NCBI RefSeq assembly: GCF_004770765.1
Contig: NZ_RQFK01000007.1
Span: 1 to 64,000 of the forward strand
Length of the DNA: 64,000 nt
Direction of reading: 5' to 3'
DNA from: Leptospira noumeaensis
GTDB taxonomy: Bacteria > Spirochaetota > Leptospiria > Leptospirales > Leptospiraceae
The position numbers were made by a program, and so were the translations under genes. How positions within the stretch are numbered: position 1 is the first letter of the stretch; every line of letters begins with the position of its first letter. Of this stretch, positions 27,099 to 39,204 are shown one piece after another. The notes under the pieces are model-generated. The model did no database searches, was not told where the DNA came from, and saw only the letters and a list, made by a program, of their open reading frames with translations.

Positions 27099-27463
27099 GT
27101 AGTGATCCGTTTCAATACTTCGATCAAATCTTCATCATCAAAAGGTTTGACGATCCAAGCTTTTACACCAGCGTCTTTTCCTGCTTGGCGTAAATGATCG
27201 CTAGATTCTGTGGAAACAATCACAATATTGGCTCCAGCTCCTTTTGGGTGTGCTAAAAAATCACGAGATAATTCGATTCCATTTTTTCCTGGCATGTTGA
27301 CATCAAATACACAACCATCAAAAGGACCATTGAGTTCTAGACTTTTTATTGCCTGCTCTGCATTTTCTGCTTTGAATATTTCGTAACCCTCATCACCAAG
27401 TACCATCTCCATGAGTTTTAGGGCAGTTGGTGCATCATCACAAAGTAATATTTTTTTTGACAT
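27095..27463 (-). CDS. cheY: Chemotaxis response regulator CheY
   Basis: A 122-residue single receiver domain. Acidic pair Asp9-Asp10, phospho-acceptor Asp54 in VFDVNMPGKNG, switch Ser/Thr in VIVSTESS, and Lys106 in WIVKPFDD. It is the last gene of the leftward chemotaxis operon, 18 bases after cheB, and presumably carries the signal from CheA to the flagellar switch. Confidence 0.92.
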   Translation of the reverse strand: MSKKILLCDDAPTALKLMEMVLGDEGYEIFKAENAEQAIKSLELNGPFDGCVFDVNMPGKNGIELSRDFLAHPKGAGANIVIVSTESSDHLRQAGKDAGVKAWIVKPFDDEDLIEVLKRITT

Positions 27464-27481
27464 ATTGAATCTCCTCTTTCA

Positions 27482-28504
27482 TTATAAATATTGTAAAATA
27501 ACATCGGGTATGGCGGAAAGGCTTACTTGTTTTTCTACACCACCTAACAAAAATGCTTCTTTAGGCATTCCGTAAACTACACTAGACTCTTCATCTTGGC
27601 CAATGGTTCGTCCGCCAGCATCTCTGATTCCTTTTAATCCACTGGCTCCATCTCTTCCCATTCCTGTGAGTAGAATTGCTAAACAATGATCTCCCATCTT
27701 CCCTTTTGAGATTGAGTTGAACATAACATCTACTGATGGACGATGGCCACTAACTTTATCAAACATTTCGATTTCTAAATAATAACGGCCTGCCATACGA
27801 CGAACAAGAAGATGTTGGTCACCGGGTGCTAAATAAACATGACCTTTTTCTAGAATATCTCCATGCGCGGCTTCTTTTACCGGAAGACCGGTGGTTTGGT
27901 TGAGCCTTTGCGCAAACAAGGTTGTAAAATGTTCAGGCATATGTTGTACAACAACAATAGGTGGCAGGTCGTTGGGTAATGCATGTAAAATGAAATCTAA
28001 TGCTTGGGTTCCCCCAGTTGAGGCTCCAATGGCAATTAGTTTGATGTTTGTTTGTTTGCCTTTTGGGCTTACCAGTTTTGGTTGGGAATTTGTGATGTAT
28101 TGTTTGGGTTTTGCACCTAAACCTAACTTTTTAATTTTGTTTGTTAGTTCGTCTAACATTCGCAAAAAATCAGCTTCAGTACCATCTGGTTTTTTTACAA
28201 AATCCATCGCACCTCTTTCAAGTGCTTGGATTGTTGCATTGGCACCTGTCTCTGTATAGGTGCTAAGCATAATTACTGGAGTAGGGAAGTTGGGCATAAG
28301 CCAGTCCAAAAATTCGATGCCTGACATTCCAGGCATGTCCACATCTAAACTAATTACGTCAGGAAGGAGTTGGGGAATCAATCGTTTGGCTTCCAAGGCA
28401 TTTGCTGCTGTTCCAACAACTTGTATGTTTTTATCACCAATAAACATCTCAGAAAGAACTTTTCGTACAACCGATTGATCATCAACAATGAGTAACTTTA
28501 TCAT
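27482..28504 (-). CDS. cheB: Chemotaxis methylesterase/deamidase CheB
   Basis: A 340-residue two-domain protein: receiver (1-120; Asp54 in SLDVDMPGMSG) and CheB methylesterase (about 150-338) with Ser162 in IGASTGGTQAL, His in VVQHMPEHFTTLFAQRL, and Asp in LLTGMGRDGASGLKGI. It removes methyl groups from chemoreceptors when phosphorylated by CheA. Its ATG overlaps the cheA stop by one base (TAATG), so the two are translationally coupled. No cheR methyltransferase lies in the cluster. Confidence 0.96.
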   Translation of the reverse strand: MIKLLIVDDQSVVRKVLSEMFIGDKNIQVVGTAANALEAKRLIPQLLPDVISLDVDMPGMSGIEFLDWLMPNFPTPVIMLSTYTETGANATIQALERGAMDFVKKPDGTEADFLRMLDELTNKIKKLGLGAKPKQYITNSQPKLVSPKGKQTNIKLIAIGASTGGTQALDFILHALPNDLPPIVVVQHMPEHFTTLFAQRLNQTTGLPVKEAAHGDILEKGHVYLAPGDQHLLVRRMAGRYYLEIEMFDKVSGHRPSVDVMFNSISKGKMGDHCLAILLTGMGRDGASGLKGIRDAGGRTIGQDEESSVVYGMPKEAFLLGGVEKQVSLSAIPDVILQYL

Positions 28505-30375
28505 TAGTCGATTCTTTGCATTTTTTGAAAAATGGATTTAACATCCAAGATCAAACTAACATTCCCACTGCCGAGAATAGTAAATCCGTTTACCCCATTT
28601 GCTTCTTCTAAAATTCCTTGTAGTGGTTTGATGACAACGTTTTGGTTGCCGATGATTTCATCAACTCGGATCCCTATTAGTTTTTTTTCATATTCAAGGA
28701 CAATCATAAGTGGATCCAAACCATCATAAGGAATTTCTTCTCTGTGGTTTAAAATTTGATTGATGTCAAAGATGGGGATGAATACTCCTCTAACATCGAT
28801 TACCTTTTGATTGTCTTCCAAGGGAATTTCTTCTCTATCACGAAGGCTAATGAACTCTCTCAGTTCTGTTGTTTGGATTGTAAAAAATTTAAATCCTATG
28901 CGAACAACGGTTCCTTCCATAATTCCAAGGGATAATGGAATTCTTAAGATAAAACTAGTGCCCATGCCGTAACGACTATGGATTTCAATTTTTCCGCCCA
29001 TCCTTTCTACGTTTTGACGAACAATATCCATGCCGACACCACGGCCAGAAATATCCGTTACTGATTCTGCAGTTGAAAGACCCGGTACAAAAATTAGATT
29101 ATACACTTCTTTATCTGAAAGTTGATCAGTATCACCAGAAAGAATTCCTCTTTCGATTGATTTTTTGATTATTTTTTCTCTGTTCAGTCCTCTTCCATCG
29201 TCACGAATCATCACCCAAACTTCGTTAACGGATTGTTTTGCGCTGAGTTGGATGGATCCTACTTCAGGTTTATTTGATAATAAACGTTCTTCTGTGTTTT
29301 CAATTCCATGATCGATTGAGTTTCTTAGAATATGTATAATAGGATCTGCAATTAAATCAACAATGGATTTGTCGATTTCAGTTTCTTCTCCACTGATATA
29401 CAGCGCCACTTTTTTATTGGCTTTTTTTTGTAGATCTCGTATGAGACGAGACATTTTATGAAAAACCCCACTAATTGGTATCATTCGTGTGGAGAGTGCA
29501 ACTTCTTGTAGATCTAAAACAATTTTACGAAGTCGATTGATCGAAGAATTAAAATCTTCGTTTCGTAACGATTTCAACATCGGGTGTTGGGTCACGTTCG
29601 ATTCCGCAATGACTAGTTCGCCAACTAAATCCATCAGAGCATCTAACTTTTCATTGGCGACTTTGATTTCTTTTTTGTGGACTGCTGTGGGAGCATTCAT
29701 TCCATCTTTGTCGATCGGGGTTTTTGTTTGGGTAACTGAATCCTGGAGTTGTTTTTCCGTATTAATTTGAGGTTTAAGAATCTCAGGATTTTTAACTTCT
29801 TCAGATTGAGGAGGTGTGGGCGTAGATGACTCACCAAAAATTTCAAATGCTGGTTTTTTTATTACGGATGCGGCAGAAACATTTTCAGATTCTTCTCCAA
29901 AAATTTCGTAACTTTTTTTCTTTGGTTCACTTGTTTTGACTTCTGCTTCTGAAACATTTGTATTTTGCATCAATTGCTTGATTTCTCGTTTGAGAACTTC
30001 AATGATTGTTTCCGACTCTTCATCTAGTTCCGGGTTAGATTTGGTTTCATCTACCTTTTGTAACAATCTTCGGAGCTGGTCACAGGTGTTAATTAATACT
30101 TGGCATATATCTTCGTCCGGCAGTAATTTTTCTTTTCGCAAAATATCCATTAGGGTTTCTGCTTCGTGAGAAATTTTTACTAAACTTTCCAGTTTGAGTA
30201 ATCCACTAGAACCTTTAAAGGTATGGACGGCCCTGAATAAGTTATTAATTAACTCTTCATCATAATCACCTGATCTATCATTGATTTCTTCAATAGAAAG
30301 AATTGCTGATTCGCAAACCTCTATGAGTTCAAATCCCTCAGGGATAAAATCGAGTAAGAGCTGTTCTCTTCCCAT
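28504..30375 (-). CDS. cheA: Chemotaxis histidine kinase CheA
   Basis: A 623-residue cytoplasmic kinase. P1/HPt domain with His51 in RAVHTFKGSSGLL; a flexible linker (about 130-235) containing two near-identical motifs, SYEIFGEES and AFEIFGESS; P3 dimerisation domain (KLDALMDLVGELVIAESNV); P4 ATPase (HILRNSIDHGIE, DDGRGLN, GRGVGMDIVR); and P5 CheW-like regulatory domain (about 485-620). The linker lacks a recognisable CheY-binding P2 fold; the EIFGE repeats may replace it. It sits between the receptor and cheB genes. Confidence 0.96.
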   Translation of the reverse strand: MGREQLLLDFIPEGFELIEVCESAILSIEEINDRSGDYDEELINNLFRAVHTFKGSSGLLKLESLVKISHEAETLMDILRKEKLLPDEDICQVLINTCDQLRRLLQKVDETKSNPELDEESETIIEVLKREIKQLMQNTNVSEAEVKTSEPKKKSYEIFGEESENVSAASVIKKPAFEIFGESSTPTPPQSEEVKNPEILKPQINTEKQLQDSVTQTKTPIDKDGMNAPTAVHKKEIKVANEKLDALMDLVGELVIAESNVTQHPMLKSLRNEDFNSSINRLRKIVLDLQEVALSTRMIPISGVFHKMSRLIRDLQKKANKKVALYISGEETEIDKSIVDLIADPIIHILRNSIDHGIENTEERLLSNKPEVGSIQLSAKQSVNEVWVMIRDDGRGLNREKIIKKSIERGILSGDTDQLSDKEVYNLIFVPGLSTAESVTDISGRGVGMDIVRQNVERMGGKIEIHSRYGMGTSFILRIPLSLGIMEGTVVRIGFKFFTIQTTELREFISLRDREEIPLEDNQKVIDVRGVFIPIFDINQILNHREEIPYDGLDPLMIVLEYEKKLIGIRVDEIIGNQNVVIKPLQGILEEANGVNGFTILGSGNVSLILDVKSIFQKMQRID

Positions 30376-30383
30376 AACTTAAC

Positions 30384-31904
30384 TCAGAATTTTTCAGTCA
30401 AAGCAGCGTGTTCATGCCCAGAACCAAAAACATTGGAGGATTTATTATTTTTCCCAAATTCAGCTGCAATGTTTTTGAGATCACCAGGTTTGTTCGGAAC
30501 GTTTTTTTTCTGTTTATTGTGCGTGAGTTTTTCTTTATCAATAGAGACTAGTGTTCCCATAATTTCCATTAGGTGGGTTGATTGTTCTTTTAACTGATTG
30601 GAAGTTGCTGCTAACTCTTCAGATGATGATGCTGCAATTTGAGTTGTTTGATCCATTTGAGTCATGGCTAGAGAAATTTGGTTGATTCCTGAGGATTGTT
30701 CGCTAGATGCATCGGCGATGGATGAAACTAGTTCCGCGGTTTTTTGAATGCTAGGAACAATTTCTTCAATGACTTTTCCGGCTTCTTCCGCTAGGGAAAC
30801 ACTGTTAAAAGAAAGTTGGTTGATTTCTTGGGCAGCCACCTGACTTCTTTCGGCAAGTTTTCTAACTTCGTCAGCTACGACAGCAAATCCTTTTCCGTGT
30901 TTCCCGGCACGAGCTGCTTCGATAGCAGCATTTAATGCAAGTAAGTTGGTTTGGTATGCGATTTCTTCGATGATTTTAATTTTGGAAGAGATATTTTTCA
31001 TTGCATCAAGAGTTTTAAATACTGATTCTCTACCTTTTGTTGTCTCATTCGCAGACTTTGATGCAATTTCGTTTGTTTCGTTTGCTGCCTGTGAATTTTG
31101 GGTAACAGAAGATGACATCTCTTCGATAGAGGCAGTAGACTCTTCGATCGAAGCTGCCTGTTCACTGGCACCTTGGCTAAGAGAAAAAGCCGTAGAAGAA
31201 ACTTGTTCTGCTGCGGTGGATACAGTGGCTGCAATTTCTACGGCAGAGTTAAGTGCCTTGGTGATGCTTATGATGATCCAAGCAGCGATTAAGGTTGAAA
31301 TGACAGCAGAAACTACGAAAAGGGCTGCCATAAATATAAAAATTCCTTGGTAAAGTTCGTCAGTCAGTTTGTTGGCTTCGTCCATATCGGCTGCAGCCAT
31401 AGCAGCAATGTCATCTGCTACCGCATCAAAACGATCTGCCGCTGGGCGACCTTTGGCTGTTGATATGTCTTGTGCTTGTTGGGTTAAATTCTTTAAAGCA
31501 ACTACTTTGACTAGTTCAAAGGCATCTGCATAATCTTTGAATGCGCTTTTCAGTTCTTCTAGTTTTTCTTTGTCTTTTGGATTCCCAATTTTTTCTAAGT
31601 CTGCAATGTATCCAAATAATTCTTTGGTATAAATGGCCCGGTCACTGATTCTTTTATTCATTAATTCGATTGATTGATCAAGAATTAGGTTTTTTTCGTT
31701 TCGAGCAAGCCACATAAATTTGGTTCGGATTTTCTCAGATAACTGAACCTTAGGTGAATATATCAAAACCAAATCGGTTACTTTTTGGTTAAAAATATTA
31801 ACACTGTAAATTCCTGATCCGGTACCTATACCTATGAATAAAACTAACAAACTGAATCCGAGGATCAATTTTCCTTTCACTGTCATGGATTTAAGATTAA
31901 ACAT
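30384..31904 (-). CDS. Methyl-accepting chemotaxis protein
   Basis: A 506-residue transmembrane receptor. One helix at about 10-32, a periplasmic four-helix-bundle-type sensor (about 35-180), a second helix (about 185-212) and only a short HAMP-like connection before the signalling coiled coil. The tip sequence is [20 protein letters not shown] followed by [20 protein letters not shown]. The canonical Glu after ARAG is Lys here. There is no C-terminal NWETF-type tether. The gene lies between cheW and cheA, so it probably signals through this very cluster. Confidence 0.94.
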   Translation of the reverse strand: MFNLKSMTVKGKLILGFSLLVLFIGIGTGSGIYSVNIFNQKVTDLVLIYSPKVQLSEKIRTKFMWLARNEKNLILDQSIELMNKRISDRAIYTKELFGYIADLEKIGNPKDKEKLEELKSAFKDYADAFELVKVVALKNLTQQAQDISTAKGRPAADRFDAVADDIAAMAAADMDEANKLTDELYQGIFIFMAALFVVSAVISTLIAAWIIISITKALNSAVEIAATVSTAAEQVSSTAFSLSQGASEQAASIEESTASIEEMSSSVTQNSQAANETNEIASKSANETTKGRESVFKTLDAMKNISSKIKIIEEIAYQTNLLALNAAIEAARAGKHGKGFAVVADEVRKLAERSQVAAQEINQLSFNSVSLAEEAGKVIEEIVPSIQKTAELVSSIADASSEQSSGINQISLAMTQMDQTTQIAASSSEELAATSNQLKEQSTHLMEIMGTLVSIDKEKLTHNKQKKNVPNKPGDLKNIAAEFGKNNKSSNVFGSGHEHAALTEKF

Positions 31905-31919
31905 TTTTTATTCCTCTTT

Positions 31920-32447
31920 TTATGTTTGATTATTAATTGCTGCATCTAACGCAAGTTGGTCTTCATCTTTAAGAAGGTTTTCGATATTGAGTAAAACTTT
32001 TACATCGTCGCTGACCTTTGCTATTGACTTAATGAACTGATTGCCTTGGTGGTCTCCAAATTTTGGAGCTTCTTCCATGTTTGTTGGAGGGATTTTGATT
32101 ACCTCTTTAACAGTATCAACAATAAGTCCGATGAGTTGTTGGTTTACGTTGAGAATGATGACACAAGTTTTGTCATTGTATCCAATGGATTGCATTCGGA
32201 ACCGATCACGAACATCGATAAGTGCGATTACTTTTCCTCGAAGATTGATGACTCCTTTGATAAAAGTAGGCATGTCGGGGATTTCTGTTATATTTTGCAT
32301 CCCTACAATTTCGGTGATGAATTTAATTTCGATCCCGTAACTTCGGTCAGCGAGTGAGAAGATTAAAAAGCGACCGTCTAACGTATCATCGTCATCGTAA
32401 TCATCATTTTCATCAGAAAGAGAGTCCATATCTAAGTTGTTCATCAC
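31920..32447 (-). CDS. cheW: Chemotaxis coupling protein CheW
   Basis: A 175-residue protein with an acidic N-terminal extension (DENDDYDDDDT) and a full CheW domain: FLIFSLADRSYGIEIKFITE, ITEIPDMPTFIKGVINLRGK, ALIDVRDRF and LIGLIVDTVKEV. It bridges receptor and CheA. It lies 15 bases upstream of the receptor gene in the same operon. Confidence 0.94.
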   Translation of the reverse strand: MMNNLDMDSLSDENDDYDDDDTLDGRFLIFSLADRSYGIEIKFITEIVGMQNITEIPDMPTFIKGVINLRGKVIALIDVRDRFRMQSIGYNDKTCVIILNVNQQLIGLIVDTVKEVIKIPPTNMEEAPKFGDHQGNQFIKSIAKVSDDVKVLLNIENLLKDEDQLALDAAINNQT

Positions 32448-32523
32448 GTCACCTACTTGTGATCAAAAAAATCTATTTAAGCCAAAATTATAAAAATCGA
32501 AACATTGCTGAATGAATTAGTTT

Positions 32524-33804
32524 TTAAGAAACAATGTCAAATTCCAAAGTTACAGATACTTCTGACGATTTATCTTTGTAAATATTCGAATCCAAAACAC
32601 TAAAATAAATTTTTGCGTTCATATCTTCTAAAATTTTTTTAACAATTGGCAATCCAAGCCCTAATCCAAATTCCTCTTTAGAAAACCTTTCATCTACATA
32701 TCTATTCACACGGTAAAATGGTTGGAATAAAATGATTTCTTCCGATTTTTTGAAATCAAATTGGTGGATGGAAGAATCCATAGGAGAATTTAAAATTTTT
32801 AGAGAAAGTTTACTTCCTGCTCTCATAAATAGAATATAGATGCTGGAATTATCTGGCCCATATTTCATCGCATTGATTAAAAGCTCGCGAATGGCAGTTC
32901 TTAATAATTTAAAATGACATTTGAAGTGATTATCATGTCCATTTTGTAAGTTAGAGAGATGAAACTTTTGATTTTTGATGGCAGCCATGTCCGAAAGATA
33001 ACTGACTTCTTCCTGGATCATAGAATGAAGTTCTTTTAATGAAGAAGCTTCCGTCTGGCTGGCACTTCCTTCAAAAACTATTTGTGCTTCCGCTAAGGTT
33101 TGAACTAATTTTTTGGTGCTACGGAAGTTGTCGTCAATCAGTTCAAAGATAGCAGAAGGAACTTCATAATGATCGCCTACTTTTTTTGCCTTTCTGATCA
33201 AAGAACCAACCGTTGTTACCAGTGCACCAAGTCCAGAGCCTTGCATGAGGGATGTATTGAGATTTGGTAAGGCTTTTTCCATCCAATCTTTATGGTTTCC
33301 TTTGCCTTCGATCTCGTGGCGCCAATTAAAGATTTTGATGATTTCTTTATGTAAATTTTCTTCGTATTGTACGACTGCTTTTTCTACTTGGGAAAGGTTC
33401 GCTAAAGTTTCAGAGTCTCCCGCGGTTTCCAAAGCAGAGATTAGAAAAAATTTTTGTGTTTGGTTGGGAAATAGAAAAGGAGCTACTTTGATATGCAATT
33501 GAAAATTTGAAAAAGAAAAACTAGAGGCAAAGGGAATTTCGGTTTCCATTGCTTTAGTTATGGTTTCTCTCAAGTTTACATAACTTTGAGGAAGTAGTTC
33601 TTCAAAAGATTTCCCAATGGTACTCGAATCCAACTGCCAAGGATTTGTTTCTGAGGTATGGATTTCTAAAATTTCTCCAGTGGCTGAGAGCAAGATGTAG
33701 GTTCCAGTAGGTAACGAGGGGAATAAAGAACCGGCAAAAGATTTAATCATATCATCCGTGGACATTTCTGTCGTCTCAGCCTCAGGTTTTGAATTAGAAT
33801 ACAT
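32524..33804 (-). CDS. PAS/HATPase protein lacking a phospho-accepting His, head of chemotaxis operon
   Basis: A 426-residue soluble protein. A PAS-like domain (about 35-125) precedes a helical region (about 135-245) and a HATPase_c-like domain (about 275-420) with an N-box (RELLINAMKYGPDNS) and a glycine-rich lid (EEFGLGLGLPIVKKIL). In the helical segment I find no His in an HE/D-x-R/K context, and the usual DxGxG box is LNSPMDSS. It therefore looks like a degenerate kinase or an ATP-binding regulator rather than an active kinase. It precedes cheW by 76 bases and may tune this chemotaxis array. Confidence 0.75.
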   Translation of the reverse strand: MYSNSKPEAETTEMSTDDMIKSFAGSLFPSLPTGTYILLSATGEILEIHTSETNPWQLDSSTIGKSFEELLPQSYVNLRETITKAMETEIPFASSFSFSNFQLHIKVAPFLFPNQTQKFFLISALETAGDSETLANLSQVEKAVVQYEENLHKEIIKIFNWRHEIEGKGNHKDWMEKALPNLNTSLMQGSGLGALVTTVGSLIRKAKKVGDHYEVPSAIFELIDDNFRSTKKLVQTLAEAQIVFEGSASQTEASSLKELHSMIQEEVSYLSDMAAIKNQKFHLSNLQNGHDNHFKCHFKLLRTAIRELLINAMKYGPDNSSIYILFMRAGSKLSLKILNSPMDSSIHQFDFKKSEEIILFQPFYRVNRYVDERFSKEEFGLGLGLPIVKKILEDMNAKIYFSVLDSNIYKDKSSEVSVTLEFDIVS

Positions 33805-34347
33805 TATGAATGGACTCTATTTATAACATAATAAATTCATAAATTCAAGGGGGCGTATGAAAAAAAATTCATAAATTAAGATATAAAGAGGTTTTCAGAA
33901 CTATGTCGTATAGAATTTTGGAAACTTGATCGGAAACGGCTTTTGGCCAATCTGTTTTCTTGATTCTTTTTTGCAATACACAATTGATTCTATAATTTAT
34001 AATATATTGATACGCGAATTTTATTATTTTCTGTAGTCTTATTTCCTAGTTAAATCAGTTTTTATACTAAGATGGTACGGTCTGTACGGCTGATTTTATT
34101 TACCGTTACCTGCCGCAGTTTTTCTTTGCACACTTAGGGCAGAGTTGTTTGTGTTCTAAATTTGTGAACTATCACTTTTGTACTTTTTTGAAAGCGTTGT
34201 AGTGAGAGAAAGGTGATTTGAACCAATTTCAGTTTCCCACCGCTATGAATCAAATGGTCACGGTTGATGGCAAACAACAATGTGGGAGTGAACACCTTGG
34301 TCGTTGCCGTTGTTAGAAAGGGAATTAATCCATCGAGAAAATTATGA
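33805..34347. other. Gene-free region upstream of the chemotaxis operon
   Basis: About 540 AT-rich bases. The right-hand part of the plus strand opposite the operon should carry the operon promoter. A minus-strand open frame at 34134-34361 has no start signal or domain and overlaps the end of the next gene, so it is not called. I see no RNA gene or clear terminator. Confidence 0.4.
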
Positions 34348-35742
34348 TTATTGCGAGACACAACGAACGTACAAACTATTTACTTTGGCATGGATTTCAT
34401 AGAAACTATTAAAGGTAGTAGTAAAATTAATATACCAAGCTAGATTTGCATTACTGGCAGCGGTTGTGGACGTCCAATAATACCCGCTAGGACTAGAGAC
34501 AGTATTTGGGAATACTGTTTGGTTGATGGTCGGTCCTGCTGCCTTTGTATAATCATAGAGACTTGCCAGTTCATTTCGGTTGGGTAATCTCCAGGATTTA
34601 GATCCTAAAGATAAAGAATTGCAATAAGTAATAGCATTAGACCAATCGAGAGGGTTTGCTGCCGATGAACAGCTCGAGTCATTATTCTGTCCGTAAGAAC
34701 ATTTTTGCCAAGTAAGTCCGGTTGTATTGTCTTTGATTGTCCCGTCTCCGTGATCGAAAAAGGTAGAAGTTTCTATCGGCGGAAGGGAAGCCACACAGCG
34801 ACCATGATAGACATTCGATATTGTTGCATAGGAATTGCCACCACTATAGTCAAGATACCATCCGGAACTTAAATTGGAAGGATAGGGAGTGGAAGCCCAA
34901 TATGCAAAATTGACAGTTGCTGGGAGTGCTGTTGGATCTAGAATAGTTAACGATGATTTACTTGCATCATTTGTACTTAGTAATTCCTTCGCTGTGGACA
35001 ATCGCCAGGTTTTGTATCCTGCGTATCCATTTCCTGAATTGGCAGTATTGAGTGCATTACAAGATGCAATTAAAGTTGTAATGTCTGCGGTTGTGACACT
35101 CGGACTGTTGATTGCGCAAGTTGATCCAGATAAACCTTCGGAACAAGTTTTCCAAAGAATTCCTGTGGCGTTATCCAAAGTAGTGTAATCATTCGGGTAG
35201 GATGCGCTCGAATTCGGTGTACCATAACTAATCGACAGACCCGAACCAATGAAGGCATCATCTCCGGCAGTATAAGAAGCCGTTTGTCCCGTTTTTAATG
35301 GGATAATGGAATAGGTAGCTTCCGCAATGGGGCTATTCTCCATTCCTAGTTTGGTCGCCACCGCACGGATCCTTTGTCCTGCCAGTAGCCAAATGGAAGA
35401 GGCAGAAGTATAGGGAGTAGAACCTGTCGTTGGTAAAGAACCATCCGTTGTGATATAGATGGTGGCCCCGGGTGTGAGGGAGGTTATGGAGATAAAATTA
35501 GGTTTCGTATAGTGTCCAGGATTTGGAGAAAACATAGGGATAAATACTTGGTTTAGGTTCAGGCCACAGTGATTGGATGTATTTCCAGAAAGGATTTTGA
35601 AAAGGATGGTTTCATAGTAACCACTATACTTTGGGTCGCAAAGGTTTTCCAACTCGGGATTTTTGCAGGTAATGAAAAATACCAGTAAGGAGAAATAAAT
35701 GAAACGGAAGTTTGTAAGAGAACGTTCATCACTTCGTTTCAT
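34348..35742 (-). CDS. Lipoprotein with chitobiase C-terminal-type domain and two DUF1566 (Lcl) domains
   Basis: A 464-residue predicted lipoprotein. ATG 35742 is chosen for its AGGATCA site and because the signal then ends LLVFFITCKNPE. An N-terminal CHB_HEX_C_1-like domain (about 80-150; ATIYITTDGSLPTTGSTPYT, then RIRAVATKLGM) is followed by two DUF1566/Lcl_C repeats: one with GYKTWRLSTAKELLS...WASTPYPS...GRCVAS and one with SKSWRLPNRNELASL...YYWTSTTA...YVRCVSQ. DUF1566 is frequent in Legionella collagen-like and leptospiral surface proteins. Function is probably adhesive or carbohydrate-binding; no catalytic site is seen. Confidence 0.85.
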   Translation of the reverse strand: MKRSDERSLTNFRFIYFSLLVFFITCKNPELENLCDPKYSGYYETILFKILSGNTSNHCGLNLNQVFIPMFSPNPGHYTKPNFISITSLTPGATIYITTDGSLPTTGSTPYTSASSIWLLAGQRIRAVATKLGMENSPIAEATYSIIPLKTGQTASYTAGDDAFIGSGLSISYGTPNSSASYPNDYTTLDNATGILWKTCSEGLSGSTCAINSPSVTTADITTLIASCNALNTANSGNGYAGYKTWRLSTAKELLSTNDASKSSLTILDPTALPATVNFAYWASTPYPSNLSSGWYLDYSGGNSYATISNVYHGRCVASLPPIETSTFFDHGDGTIKDNTTGLTWQKCSYGQNNDSSCSSAANPLDWSNAITYCNSLSLGSKSWRLPNRNELASLYDYTKAAGPTINQTVFPNTVSSPSGYYWTSTTAASNANLAWYINFTTTFNSFYEIHAKVNSLYVRCVSQ

Positions 35743-36038
35743 ATTGATCCTAACCGTCCTTCCAAACCTAAAAAACAGAGTCAAATGGGACATTCCCACC
35801 TATAGATTTATGTATAAATCTATAGGGATTCTAAATTTTGAAATCGGAATTTTATTTCGGGAGTCAATAAATTACCAAATTTTTGGCTGAAAACTTCCTT
35901 TATTTTATCACTTTGCCGGTTTTGTTTTCTGAAGAAATTATACAAATGCTTAAAAAAAGGGATGGAAGAGGAAATGGGTTTTCTTAGTGTAAATGTGATT
36001 CTCATCCTTTCATCAGGATATTAAGGAAGTATTTTTGT

Positions 36039-36545
36039 ATGGGTAATAAATTTTTAAATTCGAATATTTTAATATTTATACGTATTTTTTGTTTTGTTAG
36101 TTTTTGTTCGACCGAGCAGATAAAAGATGGGGTGGTGGAAGAGTCAACTCAAACAACCGTCACAAAACGTAATTGGAATCCGACTCCGCAATGTTGTGAC
36201 CTCCATTCCGGATTTTTAGGAGTGGTTGTCCTTAGTAAAGTTTGTGTTTCCGAAACAGAAACCAAATTGGAATTGTACACAAAAGAATCTAAAAAAGTTT
36301 GTGTATTGAAAGAAGGGATGTTGTTTCGCGATGACTTAGGAACATCTTATCCTTTTGTGAAATCTGAAGGTGTGGGACTTTGCCCCAAACGAACACAGAT
36401 GAAAAATACTCCGTTTACTTTGCATTTTCCGAGTATTCCTTCCGAAACAAAGTCATTCGATTTGATCGAAGATAAAAATGCAAAACATGCCCATAAACCT
36501 TGGGTTTTTGAAAAAGTAGATCTGACTCAATGTGTTTGGAAATAA
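36039..36545 (+). CDS. Hypothetical lipoprotein with six cysteines
   Basis: A 168-residue predicted lipoprotein (signal ending FCFVSFCSTEQ). TTAAGGAAG upstream supports the ATG. The mature part has an adjacent Cys pair (TPQCCDLHSG) and further Cys in KVCVSE, KKVCVLKE, GLCPKRT and TQCVWK, consistent with disulfide bonds outside the cytoplasm. No family is recognised. It converges on the HiPIP gene with 23 bases between stops. Confidence 0.65.
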   Translation: MGNKFLNSNILIFIRIFCFVSFCSTEQIKDGVVEESTQTTVTKRNWNPTPQCCDLHSGFLGVVVLSKVCVSETETKLELYTKESKKVCVLKEGMLFRDDLGTSYPFVKSEGVGLCPKRTQMKNTPFTLHFPSIPSETKSFDLIEDKNAKHAHKPWVFEKVDLTQCVWK

Positions 36546-36568
36546 AAATTATTTCCAAACTACTATTA

Positions 36569-36940
36569 CTATTTTAACGACCAAGCAGAACACCAACCTT
36601 GTGAAGAAACAAAACCAGAAGAAATGATATTACATTTCCCCCATTTTTCGTTGATCTTTGTATACTGTACGCAGTGTTTACAAAATTGGTTTTTAGATCC
36701 TGGTTCTTTTCTTTCTGGATAAAGGGTGAAATCTGTATTTTTGGCATCCTGATGAAACCCTAGTGCTTTTGCTGTTGGATCTGATTCGGAAGCGGGTTTG
36801 AATCCTTCTGGCATAGTCTCAGGAAGTTTTTCTTCTGCCACCAAACTAGAAGAGAAACCAAAACCTCCCTCTACAAAATAGAGAGAGGTTACCAAATACA
36901 ATGTGTTGGTTAAAAAGTCTTTTCGCGAAGTTTTGGGCAT
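36569..36940 (-). CDS. High-potential iron-sulfur protein (HiPIP)
   Basis: A 123-residue exported electron carrier. Four Cys ligands for one [4Fe-4S] cluster: Cys87 and Cys90 (FCKHC), Cys103 (WGKCNI) and Cys117 (GWCSAW), with the spacing typical of HiPIP. The N-terminus SRKDFL followed by a hydrophobic stretch resembles a Tat signal with RK in place of RR, sensible for a cofactor folded before export. Its ATG begins one base after the katG stop, so it is translated from the katG mRNA. It may deliver electrons to KatG or another periplasmic oxidase; that link is inference. Confidence 0.88.
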   Translation of the reverse strand: MPKTSRKDFLTNTLYLVTSLYFVEGGFGFSSSLVAEEKLPETMPEGFKPASESDPTAKALGFHQDAKNTDFTLYPERKEPGSKNQFCKHCVQYTKINEKWGKCNIISSGFVSSQGWCSAWSLK

Positions 36941-36941
36941 T

Positions 36942-39173
<2,232 letters not shown>

Positions 39174-39204
39174 ATTGTCCTTCACTTTCTAGATTTAGTT
39201 TAGA

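Noticed and set aside
34134..34361. 75-codon minus-strand open frame
   Set aside because: No ribosome binding site, domain or signal peptide; it overlaps the end of the DUF1566 lipoprotein gene in another frame.
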